Source: Spraguea lophii (Eukaryota; Microsporidia; Spragueidae). Taken from it: a stretch of 64,000 nucleotides of DNA. A program made the position numbers and the translations under genes. Location of the stretch: assembly GCA_001887945.1 (NCBI GenBank), contig LDOQ01000051.1, forward strand, positions 1-64,000, written 5' to 3'. Positions 63,869 through 64,000 of this stretch are shown here, piece after piece. Numbering within the stretch: position 1 is the stretch's first letter; each line of letters starts with the position of its first letter. The notes under the pieces were generated by a model. It was not told the origin of the DNA. It ran no database searches and saw only the letters and a list, made by a program, of their open reading frames with translations.

Positions 63869-64000
63869 TGAAAATATTTATTTTCTTTACTTTTTTACCA
63901 TTATTATTCTGCACACAAGGGAATTTAACATTAGACGGAATATTAACCGACTTAAATGATTATTTAGATGTAATAATAGCACATATTAATAATATAAAAA
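63869..64000 (+). CDS. Secreted protein, N-terminal part only (runs off window)
   Basis: The ATG is preceded by CCCT. The first 44 codons read MKIFIFFTFLPLLFCTQGN then LTLDGILTDLNDYLDVIIAH, a clear signal peptide (hydrophobic core, likely cleavage near CTQG) followed by an amphipathic helix. The frame is open to the end of the window. Family unknown. Confidence 0.7.

Overview
The window reads as nuclear DNA of a microsporidian: a very AT-rich fungal-lineage parasite genome that is unusually gene-poor and transposon-laden for the group. Reasons: all intact genes lack introns; many start codons sit directly behind a C-triplet (CCCATG, CCCTTATG, CCCTCATG and similar), a known microsporidian start-site signature; the proteins are reduced orthologues of core eukaryotic genes (eIF2-gamma, eS12, SmE, Dis3/Rrp44, ribonucleotide reductase, RPA3-like, MBF1, Hop2); and several short secreted proteins have no recognisable relatives. 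I cannot name the species. The transposon load and long intergenic DNA resemble the expanded-genome microsporidia more than the compact ones (inference).

Layout. 1-3.7 kb: a non-LTR retrotransposon (LINE) on the minus strand, much richer in GC than its surroundings, with a broken ORF1 and an endonuclease-reverse transcriptase ORF2 running off the left edge. 3.7-10.4 kb: AT-rich DNA without a supportable gene. 10.4-14.5 kb: a transposon graveyard with two decayed Merlin/ISXO2-like transposases and a deleted Ty3/gypsy-like LTR element (177- and 174-bp LTRs, 5-bp target duplication) that landed inside an unknown gene, now a pseudogene. 15-31.5 kb: PSP1-domain protein, two tiny secreted proteins, PRA1-like protein, SmE, RPA3-like protein, leucine-rich-repeat protein, a 1221-aa helical (possibly HEAT) protein, a LisH-WD40 TBL1/Sif2-like protein, Hop2, MBF1 and an E2 enzyme. 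32-49 kb: thioredoxin, unknown membrane proteins, eS12, Dis3/Rrp44, a Ran-binding-domain protein, a PCI protein of the Thp1/PCID2 type, a SUN-domain protein, a cyclin-like protein and an FCP1-like HAD protein. 50-51.2 kb: a Merlin element with a 38-bp perfect terminal inverted repeat. 51.4-56.2 kb: eIF2-gamma and the ribonucleotide reductase large subunit. 56.2-57.5 kb: a decayed Tc1/mariner element. 58.4-64 kb: a RING protein with a signal peptide, a 517-aa low-complexity secreted protein, and the start of another secreted protein.

The most striking signal is a dispersed family of about 494-bp elements with a tRNA-like head (recognisable A and B boxes), an A-rich tail and, in the best copy, a 13-bp target-site duplication: a tRNA-derived SINE. 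At least seven clear copies and a few fragments sit between the genes of the 14-63 kb region, from a GC-rich, apparently young copy at 41.7-42.2 kb to AT-drifted old ones. One copy is split by the mariner element. No operons are evident; the genes are housekeeping functions in both orientations and are probably transcribed singly.
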